Below, one piece after another: positions 22,891 to 31,400 of a stretch of 35,473 nt of DNA. The translations under genes were made by a program, and so were the position numbers. The DNA comes from Oscillatoriaceae cyanobacterium Prado104 (GTDB lineage: Bacteria > Cyanobacteriota > Cyanobacteriia > Cyanobacteriales > Microcoleaceae): NCBI GenBank assembly GCA_025454405.1, contig JALOON010000070.1, positions 1 through 35,473 on the forward strand, written 5' to 3'. A model generated the notes under the pieces. It had not been told where the DNA came from and did no database searches. It saw nothing but the letters and a program-made list of their open reading frames with translations. Position 1 is the first letter of the stretch. Every line of letters starts with the position of its first letter.

Positions 22891-22974
22891 ATGAAGTACG
22901 AAGTAATCATTTACTGGAGTGAGGACGATCGGGCATTAGTCAGCAGCGGACGCGCATTCCACACTACGAACTAA
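22891..22974 (+). pseudogene. HicB N-terminal relic
   Basis: MKYEVIIYWSEDDRALVSS copies the first 17 or so residues of the intact HicB at 18729, with close DNA identity (ATGAAGTACGAAGTAATCAT versus ATGAAGTACGAAGTAATAAT). The frame then turns into unrelated sequence and stops after 27 codons. A small inverted repeat ATCCTA-GGT-TAGGAT (22875-22889) sits just before the ATG. Confidence 0.8.
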
Positions 22975-23059
22975 TCTTATTGCAGTCAATCGACAGGACA
23001 TGATATTACGAGATCGAAACGCTCCTATTTTGATAATTTTGGCGCTCGTTTCGATCGCG

Positions 23060-25045
23060 CTATAAATTGTAAATCGGCACTTCCTCCACCGATTCAGCTA
23101 ACTCAAACCCAAACACCCGCGAATAAAAATAGAATTCGCCGTCAAGAGTTCTTTTAATATTTTCAGCGCGCCGAAAACCGTGCTGTTCTCCTTCATAAGC
23201 AACGTAAGCTACCAGCAAACCTTTAGCTTTCAATGCGTCTACCATCATTTCAGCTTGATTGGGAGGCACGACTTTATCTTCCAATCCTTGAAAAAAGATT
23301 GCAGGACAAGACAAACGTTCGGTAAAATGAATGGGCGATCGAGCTACATACAAATCTTTGCGATCGGGATAAGGTCCGATCAATCCATCCAGATAGCGCG
23401 CTTCAAACTTGTGAGTATCCCTGACCAAAGCTTCCAGATCGCTCACTCCATAATAGCTCGCACCGGCCTTAAAAACATCCCGGAAAGTCAGAGCGCACAG
23501 GGTCGTGTATCCCCCCGCACTGCCGCCCGCGATCGCCATTCTTGCCCCATCAACTAAGCCTTTTTGGGCTAAATATTTAGCACCGTTAGCGCAGTCATCA
23601 ACATCAACAATTCCCCAATTATCTTTCAATCTTTGGCGGTATTCTCTACCGTAACCGGTACTGCCGCCGTAGTTAACATCAAGGACAGCAAAACCGCGAC
23701 TCGTCCAGTATTGAATTCTCAAATTCATAGTGCTAGAAGTAGCTGCGGTAGGGCCGCCGTGACTTTTAACAACCAGCGGAGGTTTTTCAGTTTCAGGTGC
23801 GGTAAAATCTTGGTTTTGCGGGGGGTAAAAGAAGCCGAAAGCAGTCAAACCGTTTTCTGTGGGAAATTCGATCGCCCGCGCCACCGAAAGATAACCCGGA
23901 TCGATACTTAAATCGCTCGATCGGCGCAACACTTGCCGTTGACTTGTTGTCAAATTTAACAGTACAATAGCAGCAGATTCTGTCGGCGAACCAGCTAAAA
24001 AAACAGCTATTTCGCCGCTAGCTTGCAGCGAGGAAATATCCGTATAAGGCGTCTCAATTTCAGTTAGCTGCTTGGTTGTTAAATCGACACTTGCTAAATG
24101 CCACTCGCCTTGCTGGTTGTAAGTGCAAATAATTTGGTTTTCCGCAGCAACGGCATAGGTAGACATCCCAAAAACCCACTGGGGCATCCCGAATTCCGCT
24201 GCCATTTCGCACAGCGGTTCGATCCCCCCTGCCCCCATTACTAAGGGGGGTTCTGAGGCTGTTCCGGCTTCCCCCCTTGGCAAGGGGGGATTGAGGGGGG
24301 TTCGATAAATATTCCACCAATTCGACTTGTCGGAAACAAAATACAAAACACCATCCGCCGCCCATTCCGGTTGAAAAATCGACTCATCAACCCCGCCAGT
24401 AACTAACTGTTTTTCCCCTAAAAAACCGCCAGAATCAATTTTAGCCACCCACAATTCTGTGCCATCCCAAGGCATATTGGGATGGTTCCAACAAATCCAA
24501 CAAAGTTGAGAACCGTCAGGACTCAAACGCGGCGAAGCATAAAAATCATTGCCCTCAACTAAGACTCGAATATCCGCGCCATCATCCAAATTAATGCTAA
24601 CAATTGTATTGACAGGTTCGCCATCTACCGCACGGTCTTCGCGCACGCAAATCAGGCGCTTTTTCTGCTTGTCAACGATCGCATCTGCATAGCTACAATC
24701 CGCAACAGGAGTCAAGACTTCCGGCTGGGAATCTAATGCTTGACAGTAAATTCGCTGGTCGGAAAAATGAGAAAAATACACCGTCCCGCCAGCAACAGCA
24801 AAAGCGCCGCCTCCGTATTCGTGAACGCGAGTGCGAACGTTAAAAGGAGGGGGAGTTACGTCAGTTATTTTACCGTCAGGAGTGCGCCGGACTATGACGC
24901 TTCTGCCACCTTCAGAAGGCCTGCCTTCTACCCAATAAATGTCATTGCCGTCGATCGCAATTTGTCCGAGTCCGACAGTTCCCGATACAATTAAATCTGA
25001 AGTAATGGGAGATTTCCAAGATCCATAAGGCGATACTGCGACCAT
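23060..25045 (-). CDS. S9 family prolyl oligopeptidase / acylaminoacyl-peptidase
   Basis: 661 residues in the S9 layout. An N-terminal seven-bladed propeller (about 1-400; GDIYWVEGRPSEGGR-like, SPDGSQLCWICWNHPNMPWD, VSDKSNWWNIYR) precedes an alpha/beta-hydrolase domain (about 405-650). The catalytic triad is visible: Ser509 in GGSAGGYTT, Asp590 in QGLEDKVVPP and His622 in GEQHGFR. These enzymes release dipeptides or acylated residues from short cytoplasmic peptides. An insert of about 28 residues at roughly 247-276 (TPLNPPLPRGEAGTASEPPL) follows WWNIYR, where homologues run straight to EPLC. It is produced by an intergenic-type DNA palindrome (24220-24305). The triad is intact, and the insert lies in a propeller loop, so activity may be kept. 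Confidence 0.92.
   Translation of the reverse strand: MVAVSPYGSWKSPITSDLIVSGTVGLGQIAIDGNDIYWVEGRPSEGGRSVIVRRTPDGKITDVTPPPFNVRTRVHEYGGGAFAVAGGTVYFSHFSDQRIYCQALDSQPEVLTPVADCSYADAIVDKQKKRLICVREDRAVDGEPVNTIVSINLDDGADIRVLVEGNDFYASPRLSPDGSQLCWICWNHPNMPWDGTELWVAKIDSGGFLGEKQLVTGGVDESIFQPEWAADGVLYFVSDKSNWWNIYRTPLNPPLPRGEAGTASEPPLVMGAGGIEPLCEMAAEFGMPQWVFGMSTYAVAAENQIICTYNQQGEWHLASVDLTTKQLTEIETPYTDISSLQASGEIAVFLAGSPTESAAIVLLNLTTSQRQVLRRSSDLSIDPGYLSVARAIEFPTENGLTAFGFFYPPQNQDFTAPETEKPPLVVKSHGGPTAATSSTMNLRIQYWTSRGFAVLDVNYGGSTGYGREYRQRLKDNWGIVDVDDCANGAKYLAQKGLVDGARMAIAGGSAGGYTTLCALTFRDVFKAGASYYGVSDLEALVRDTHKFEARYLDGLIGPYPDRKDLYVARSPIHFTERLSCPAIFFQGLEDKVVPPNQAEMMVDALKAKGLLVAYVAYEGEQHGFRRAENIKRTLDGEFYFYSRVFGFELAESVEEVPIYNL
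24220..24305. repeat. CCCCCC/GGGGGG palindromic repeat inserted in the S9 peptidase gene
   Basis: The block contains CCCCCATTACTAAGGGGGG and CCCCCCTTGGCAAGGGGGG followed by ATTGAGGGGGG. This is the same class as the intergenic element after chlH (15741-15772, CCCCCCTTAAGAAGGGGGGG). It lies in frame within the coding sequence and adds about 28 Pro/Gly-rich residues. Confidence 0.88.
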
Positions 25046-25123
25046 ATAAAATCCTCAATAATTTAATGTATATTTGTATTCTACAGTAATTGTGTTGCAG
25101 CCCGATCGCCCTCTAAAAAAAAT

Positions 25124-26059
25124 ATGCCAAAAAATATGCCAAAAAAACTCGTATTGATGGATCATGACGGTGCAGTTGACGATTTTCTTTCCGTAGTTTT
25201 GCTAATGACAATGGAAGAAGTCGAAACCCTGGGAGTAATTGTAACTCCTGCAGACTGCTACATTCAACCGGCCGTCAGCGCCACTCGCAAAATCCTCGAT
25301 TTAATGGGGCATTCTGAGGTGCCGGTAGCGGCGAGTACGGTAAGGGGACTCAACCCATTTCCGGTGTTGTTTCGGCGAGATTCCTTTGCGGTCGATCGAC
25401 TTCCCATTCTAAACGAAACAGGAACAATTAATGCGCCTTTAATAGCCGAATCGGGACAAAACTTTACAGTGCGAGTGTTGCGAGAAGCTGCTGAACCGGT
25501 CACATTAATGGTAACGGGGCCTTTAACAACAGTAGCGCAAGCTTTAGATATTGCACCAGAAATTGAAAGCAAAATTAGAGAAATAGTGTGGATGGGAGGC
25601 GCGCTAAACGTTCCCGGTAATGTTAGCAAAGATATGGAACCGGGGCAAGATATGTCAGCAGAATGGAATGCTTATTGGGACCCGATCGCGATCGATCGAA
25701 TATGGCAAACCAAAATTCCGATCGTCATGTGTCCTCTAGATATTACCAACAATGTACCGCTAACTGTGGAATTTTCCAATCGTTTAGCGAAACAACGGAA
25801 ATATCCGGTTTCTGACTTTGCCGGACAGTGTTACGCTTTAGCCATATCGCAAGATTACTATTTTTGGGATATTTTAGCAACGGCTTATTTAGCGCATTCC
25901 GAATTTTTCCAATTGCGAGAATGGGAAACTGAAATTGTTACTGAAGGTGTCAGTCAAGGGCGCACTAAAGTTAAAGCTGGAGGGCGCAAAATTCAAGCAA
26001 TGGATCGAGTAGATACTGACAAATTTTACAATTACATATTGCAGCAGTGGGCGCGATGA
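25124..26059 (+). CDS. Inosine-uridine preferring nucleoside hydrolase family protein
   Basis: 311 residues. The N-terminal calcium/ribose-binding motif DHDGAVDDF (Asp13, Asp15, Asp19, Asp20) is the hallmark of nucleoside hydrolases, which cleave the N-glycosidic bond of nucleosides. Further family features are VMVTGPLTTVAQAL-like (LMVTGPLTTVAQALDIAPEI), VWMGGALNVPGNV, EWNAYWDPIAIDRIW and PLDITNNVPLT (the late Asp/Asn ligand region). The start is ambiguous because ATGCCAAAAAA occurs twice in tandem (25124 and 25136), and no strong ribosome-binding site precedes either. Substrate specificity cannot be read. A fragment of a paralogue lies at 26380-26459. Confidence 0.92.
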   Translation: MPKNMPKKLVLMDHDGAVDDFLSVVLLMTMEEVETLGVIVTPADCYIQPAVSATRKILDLMGHSEVPVAASTVRGLNPFPVLFRRDSFAVDRLPILNETGTINAPLIAESGQNFTVRVLREAAEPVTLMVTGPLTTVAQALDIAPEIESKIREIVWMGGALNVPGNVSKDMEPGQDMSAEWNAYWDPIAIDRIWQTKIPIVMCPLDITNNVPLTVEFSNRLAKQRKYPVSDFAGQCYALAISQDYYFWDILATAYLAHSEFFQLREWETEIVTEGVSQGRTKVKAGGRKIQAMDRVDTDKFYNYILQQWAR

Positions 26060-26187
26060 GCGCATTTGTAGGGCGGGTTCGCTAGCTATAATCGCTGGAA
26101 ACAAACAATCTCAAAAACCCGCACCTATCAACAAACGATCGTGTTCGATCGCAAATTAGGTAGATGGAATCGATCTGTTTGTTCCCA

Positions 26188-26219
26188 AGTCCGCCGGGGA
26201 TTTAAATCCCCGGCGGACT
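26188..26219. repeat. 32-bp perfect palindrome
   Basis: AGTCCGCCGGGGATTT is followed directly by its exact reverse complement with no loop. This is a common cyanobacterial dispersed palindrome type. It lies downstream of the nucleoside hydrolase (126 bp after its stop) and could act as terminator or processing site. Confidence 0.85.
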
Positions 26220-26283
26220 CGTGGGTAATCGGGGGAATTTTGGCGCGGGTAATTGCGATGAATTATTGCTTCTTTGGCAACGC

Positions 26284-26381
26284 TCGATCGCCCTTGTAGG
26301 AAAATTGGGAAAAAGGTCGATCGCGCTTGTGGGAAAATTGGCAAAACGTTCGATCGCCCTTGTGGAAAAATTGGGAAACGG
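26284..26381. repeat. Three tandem 32-33-bp units containing TCGATCG(C)
   Basis: Units begin TCGATCGCCCTTGTAGGAAA (26284), TCGATCGCGCTTGTGGGAAA (26317) and TCGATCGCCCTTGTGGAAAA (26350), with a further TCGATCG at 26382. The short ORFs across it are by-products of the repeat. No gene is supported between 26060 and 26524. Confidence 0.88.
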
Positions 26382-26459
26382 TCGATCGACTTACTATTTT
26401 AAACAAAACAGGAACAATTAATGCACCATATCGTAACCCGGACAAAACTTTACAGTGCG
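26380..26459 (+). pseudogene. Relic fragment of a nucleoside hydrolase gene
   Basis: 80 bp align to 25390-25473 of the intact gene: GGTCGATCGACTT, AAACAGGAACAATTAATGC and GACAAAACTTTACAGTGCG are shared, with a net 4-bp loss that breaks frame. It directly follows the 33-bp repeat array. Confidence 0.85.
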
Positions 26460-26524
26460 TCTCCCAACGAAATTAATCAAGGGCTGGTATATAATTAAGG
26501 AAAAACAACGGAGGAAAATCAACA

Positions 26525-26716
26525 ATGAATTTAGAGCAAGCTGTTTTGGATAAGTTGCGGGCATTACCCCCGGATCGGCAGCAAGAAGTTTTAGATTTTG
26601 CTGAGTTTCTTCAACAAAAAAATCTGCCTAAACGACCGCTAAAAAGTGTCAAAGGATTGTGTGCTGACTTAAAAGTAGATATTACGGAAGAAGACATCGC
26701 CCAAGCCCGACAATAA
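26525..26716 (+). CDS. DUF2281-type antitoxin-like protein
   Basis: 63 residues. NLEQAVLDKLRALPPDRQQE then VLDFAEFLQQK is the DUF2281 signature found in VapB-like antitoxins. The tail GLCADLKVDITEEDIAQARQ is typical of the toxin-binding region (DITEEDI..ARR). The ribosome-binding site GGAGG lies 8 nt upstream. A PIN toxin normally follows; here the next 400 bp hold no PIN ORF, so it is an orphan antitoxin. Confidence 0.85.
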   Translation: MNLEQAVLDKLRALPPDRQQEVLDFAEFLQQKNLPKRPLKSVKGLCADLKVDITEEDIAQARQ

Positions 26717-26795
26717 ATGTGGGAAATTTTCCCAGGGAGATTGTTTGATGCCATCATTTGATTGTGTTCCGATCGATAATTAAAAGGAGAAAATT

Positions 26796-27082
26796 TTGTC
26801 AACAAACAGCGAGTATTACATACCAGAATTCTCTCTAGCACAACAAACAATACATGGAGAGGATATCCCCTTACCAGATCCGCTAGCAGAAGGACGCCCC
26901 CATACAACACTGGGAAGAAGAGAGGGAAGCGATAGTAATCGATCGTGATGGAGGAAGCGCAGATTTTATAAGGATAATTCAAAGTTGCTCGATTTACGGT
27001 TTCTGCAAGTTTGTGAGGGAGTAGCGGCACAGTTGGCAGAGACTGGAAAAAAAAGCGCACATTTAGCAGTAGAGTGGTGAGA
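26796..27082 (+). pseudogene. Decayed small ORF, unknown family
   Basis: A TTG start at 26796 has a good ribosome-binding site (AAAGGAGAA) and opens a 50-codon frame (STNSEYYIPEFSLAQQTIHG then EDIPLPDPLAEGRPHTTLGR) ending at TGA 26946-26948. Later, in another frame, LLDLRFLQVCEGVAAQLAET then GKKSAHLAVEW reads as coding-like up to a stop near 27080. The broken frames suggest an inactivated gene. I do not recognise the family. The stretch 26717-26795 has nothing else. Confidence 0.35.
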
Positions 27083-27133
27083 TTACAGGGCATTGTGCTA
27101 AACTAAGAATTAGAGTGCATAATATATTTCCCT

Positions 27134-28459
27134 ATGACTAAGCAGCGCCTAGAATCCTTCCAAACAGCCTTCCAGAATCTTCAGTTACTTCCTTTGAACA
27201 CTCCAGAGCTACTGAATAAATTTCATGTGGAATATGGCACTGAGATTTTAGAAGAATTGGAGCATTTGGTTGAAGATTGCTCACCAGACAATAACAAAAT
27301 CATTTTTACAGGGCATCGTGGATCGGGTAAATCGACATTGCTGGGTCAATTTTGCCAGAATACGCAGAATCGCTACTTTGTAGTGTTCTTTTCAATTTCT
27401 GACCTGATTGAAATGTCAGATGTTAATCATGTTAACATTTTGTTTGCTATGGCAGTAAAGCTGATGGAAGCAGCAGAAGAACGCCAGATAAAAATCGGTT
27501 CTAAAACAAAAAAAGCTTTTTATCAATGGTTTGGTAAGCATACTCGAACTGAGGGAAGTTCAGTTGATTCCAGCATTGAGATAGAAACGAGTGGAGAAGC
27601 TGGTGTCAATGCTTGGTTTGTGAAATTTTTTGCCAAATTGAAAGCGACTTTGAAGGCTAACTCTGTGATTCGTGAGGAAATTACGACTGAGTTTAAGAGA
27701 CGGATTTCAGACTTGATCGATCGCATCAACGAGATCGCTAGTGCGATTCAAGCGGCGTGCGGGCAAGAAATTATGGTGGTGATTGACGATCTTGATAAAC
27801 TCGATCTAGAGATTGTCGATCGCGTTTATCGAAATAATATCAGTGCGTTATTTCAGCCTCAATTTCGGATTATTTATACAATTCCAATGGCAGCGACACG
27901 AGATCTGTCATTACGAGGAATTATTCAAAATGCCACCAATAATAAAATTCAATCCATGTGGGCGACAAAGTTGTTTTCCCGTGGAAAAGATAGAGTTCCA
28001 AATGCCTCTCCAGTCGCAGAATCTGTAAAATTATTTGAGCAAATTCTTTACAAGCGAATCCCCAAGGAGTTGATTGCACCGGAAGCAACTCAGATGATGA
28101 TTGTCAAAAGTGGTGGTGCATTGCGAGAATTTATTCGTTTGGCTAGTCTGTGCTGCGGGTTATGTTTGAAGCAATTACGTCGTACACCAGACAACCAAAA
28201 TTTGAAAATTACGCCTGAGATTTTGCAAAATGCTATTATAGACTATCGAATTAATTTAACAGAACCCCTGGGACAAAACCGCTATCAAATTCTAGTGGAT
28301 GTATACCAAAATTATTTACCTCAAGATGGGATGGATCAGGATTTCTTAGAGTTATTACACACTCTCTACATCCTAGAATATCGCAATGACGATTTGTGGT
28401 TTGGAGTTCATCCAGTGGTTCAGGAAATATTGCAGCGGCGTGGATTAATTGGAGCGTAG
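27134..28459 (+). CDS. P-loop STAND/KAP-like ATPase, first gene of CHAT operon
   Basis: 441 residues. Walker A GHRGSGKST is at 60-68, after a long N-terminal helix region (LESFQTAFQNLQLLPLNTPE). Walker B MVVIDDLDKLD at about 214-224 is followed by an IIYTIPMAATRDL sensor-1-like strand. The C-terminus is helical and winged-helix-like (LIAPEATQMMIVKSGGALRE, LHTLYILEYRNDDLWFGVHP). The IDDLDKLD form and overall order resemble AAA-type switch ATPases of the STAND/KAP group. No membrane helix or sensor repeats are present. It ends 6 nt before the TPR-CHAT gene, so it probably forms a complex with it and controls it. The exact family is uncertain. Confidence 0.82.
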   Translation: MTKQRLESFQTAFQNLQLLPLNTPELLNKFHVEYGTEILEELEHLVEDCSPDNNKIIFTGHRGSGKSTLLGQFCQNTQNRYFVVFFSISDLIEMSDVNHVNILFAMAVKLMEAAEERQIKIGSKTKKAFYQWFGKHTRTEGSSVDSSIEIETSGEAGVNAWFVKFFAKLKATLKANSVIREEITTEFKRRISDLIDRINEIASAIQAACGQEIMVVIDDLDKLDLEIVDRVYRNNISALFQPQFRIIYTIPMAATRDLSLRGIIQNATNNKIQSMWATKLFSRGKDRVPNASPVAESVKLFEQILYKRIPKELIAPEATQMMIVKSGGALREFIRLASLCCGLCLKQLRRTPDNQNLKITPEILQNAIIDYRINLTEPLGQNRYQILVDVYQNYLPQDGMDQDFLELLHTLYILEYRNDDLWFGVHPVVQEILQRRGLIGA

Positions 28460-28465
28460 GGGTAA

Positions 28466-31400
28466 ATGCTTGACAGTGAAATCGTGGACTATGAATCGAT
28501 CAATGAGGACAGTTACGATGGTCTTGTCTCTTTAATTGAAGCAAGTCAAGGTGTATTGTCATTGTTGATTGCTTCCTGTAAACCTGGAGATTTTCAAACC
28601 CAAATTATTCATCGTTACGAGGCAGAACTTGCTCCGAATATCCCCTGTTATCGAGTGGTGTTGAATCAAAAAGAACCTAGCCTCAGATATGGGTTGGAGC
28701 AACTTGTCAAAGATTACCCTGAGTTAAAAGCGCCCCACGCATCAGGAGCAATTACTGTAACGGGAACGGAGGCTTTGATGGAGTTTGTGTCAAAAGCTGA
28801 CTCTAATCATCGGTCGGAGTTAAGCCGTTTTTTCGGCTATTTGCAATGGACGCGGGAGGGGTTGCGGGAGTTTCCTTATCCCATTGTAATTTGGGTAACA
28901 CCAAATATTCTGAGTCGCTTGAGTATGGAAGCGCCCGATTTTTGGAGTTGGCGGAGTGGTGTATTTCGATTTGTAGCACCTGCGGTGCAAGAAACGGATG
29001 TGGTTAACAAGACTGGGGAAATTTCTCTGTCGATCGAGTCTGAGACAAGACTAATTTTACCCCTAGATGAACTGTTAGAGCAGGTTGAAAATTTAGAGCA
29101 ACAAGGGATGGAAACTCCTGCATTAGCAACCCTATATAATCGAGTTGCTCGGGCTTATGCAAATCGGCTGAAAACCCGCCAAACCGAGAATTATTCACAG
29201 GAAAGGGATTTGGCAATTGATTTCTTCCACAAGTCGCTTGCTTTACAGCAAAAATTGAATTTACGTAGGGCGAAATCTGACACTTTGTTAGGGCTAGGCG
29301 ATCTTTATTATGCTACTGCCTACTCTTCCACAATGAAGGGTTCGCGGGCCGATAATCTGGAAAGGGCGATCGAGTTTTATCAGAATGCTTTAACAGTTTA
29401 TACTTTTGAGTATTTCCCCGAACAATGGGCAATGACTCAACATAACCTAGGTACTGCCTACAGTGGCAGAATCAACGGTTCGCGGGCTGATAATCTGGAA
29501 AGGGCGATCGACTTTTATGAGGCTGCTTTAACAGTTCGTACCCTTGAGGATTTCCCTGAACAATGGGCAGCGACTCAAAATAACCTAGCTAATGCCTACA
29601 GAAACAGAATCAACGGTTTGCGGGCGGATAATCTGGAAAGGGCGATCGCATTTTATGACGCTGCTTCAACAGTTTATACCCTTGAGGATTTCCCCGAACA
29701 ATGGGCAACGACTCAAAATAACCTAGCTATTGCCTACAGTTACAGGATAAACGGTTCGCGGGCAGATAATCTGGAAAGGGCGATCGAGTTTTTTAAAGCT
29801 GCTTTAACTGTTTATACTTTTGAGGCTTTCCCCGAACAATGGGCAATGACTCAAAATAACCTAGCTATTGCCTACAGTTACAGGATAAACGGTTCGCGGG
29901 CGGATAATCTGGAAAGGGCGATCGAGTTTTATCAAGCTGCTTTAACTGTTTATACTTTTGAGGATTTCCCCGAACAATGGGCAATGACTCAAAATAACCT
30001 AGCTAATGCCTACCTTTACAGGATAAACGGTTCGCGGGCTGATAATCTGGAAAGGGCGATCGAATTTTATCAAGCTGCTTTAACTGTGTATACTTTTGAG
30101 GCTTTCCCCCAAAATCACACAGAAACTTTATCTAATTTAGGCGAACTTTACCGCAGCAACCAGCAATGGCAACTAGCCTATGATACCTACCTCCTAGCGA
30201 TCGAAACAGTAGAATTTTTACGGGGCGAGATTCAATCTGGGGATGAAACTAAGCAAAAATTAGCCGAAGAATGGAATAGACTATATCTGGGTATAGTAGA
30301 AGTTTGCATCCAACTGAAATGCTACACCGAAGCTGTGGAATATGCCGATCGTTCCAAGGGGCAAAACTTAATCGAGTTGCTATCGGTGAAAGATTTGTAT
30401 CCCAAAGGAGAAATCCCCTCCGAAGTGCGCCAAGAGTTGCAACAATTAAGGCGGAGAATTGCTGACGAAAATCAACGGTTAAAACAAGCTGAAGTCAAAA
30501 ACTACGGCACCATCAACCAACTTCGCCAAGAGTTAGCAGCAAAATATCCCTATACACCTCTCAAATTTGGTGAGATTAAGCAGTCGATCGATGAAAAAAC
30601 AGCAATTGTCGAATGGTACATTTTGAATAATAGTTTTTGTGCTTTCACCATCACCAAGAACAACTCCCAACCACAATTTTTATTATTTAATGAATCAGAT
30701 TTAAAACGGTTAACTGATTGGCTAAATGAATATTTAGGAGATTATTACAGCAACCGCCAACAATGGCAAAACAGCCTGGGAACCAAACTAGCAAACCTCG
30801 CCCAAATTCTCCACATTGATGAAATACTCGCAGCCATTCCCGCAACTTGCGATAAACTAATCCTGATTCCCCACCGCTACCTGCATTTATTCCCGATTCA
30901 CGCCTTACCCGTCAGCAGGGAAATTTGGCAGCGCTTTCACCGCGACAGCGAAAATTGCCCTCTAAATCCCTGTCTCGTTGACTGCTTCGATAAAGGAGTT
31001 TCCTACGCCCCCAGTTGCCAAATTCTCCACCAACTCCAAAAATACAAACGGGGTAAATTCGATAAATTCTTCGCCATCCAAAACCCCACAGATGACTTGA
31101 TGGCTGCCGACATGGAAGTAGAAACCATCAAAAATATCTTCCCCATCCCAGAAATTTTAGCTAAAAAAGATGCCAAAAAAGGCGCACGATCGGAGGACAA
31201 ATTAGAAATAGCCGAAAAAGTCGCCGACAGCCACCATCTGTTTTTTTCCTGTCAGGGTTACTTCAACCCCAACGAACCCCTAAAATCTGGTTTGCAACTA
31301 GCCGATGGAACTCTCACCCTAGAAGAAATCATCCGCTATTTCAACCTCAGTGAATGCAGCTTAGTCACCCTTTCCGCCTGCGAAACCGGACAAGTCCAAC

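Noticed and set aside
26221..26445. Short ORFs on both strands across the 33-bp repeats
   Set aside because: They exist only because the repeat unit lacks stops; the peptide is a repeat artefact with no start signals.
29341..30110. 138-bp direct repeats considered as a mobile or CRISPR-like array
   Set aside because: They are in-frame coding TPR-like units within one long gene.
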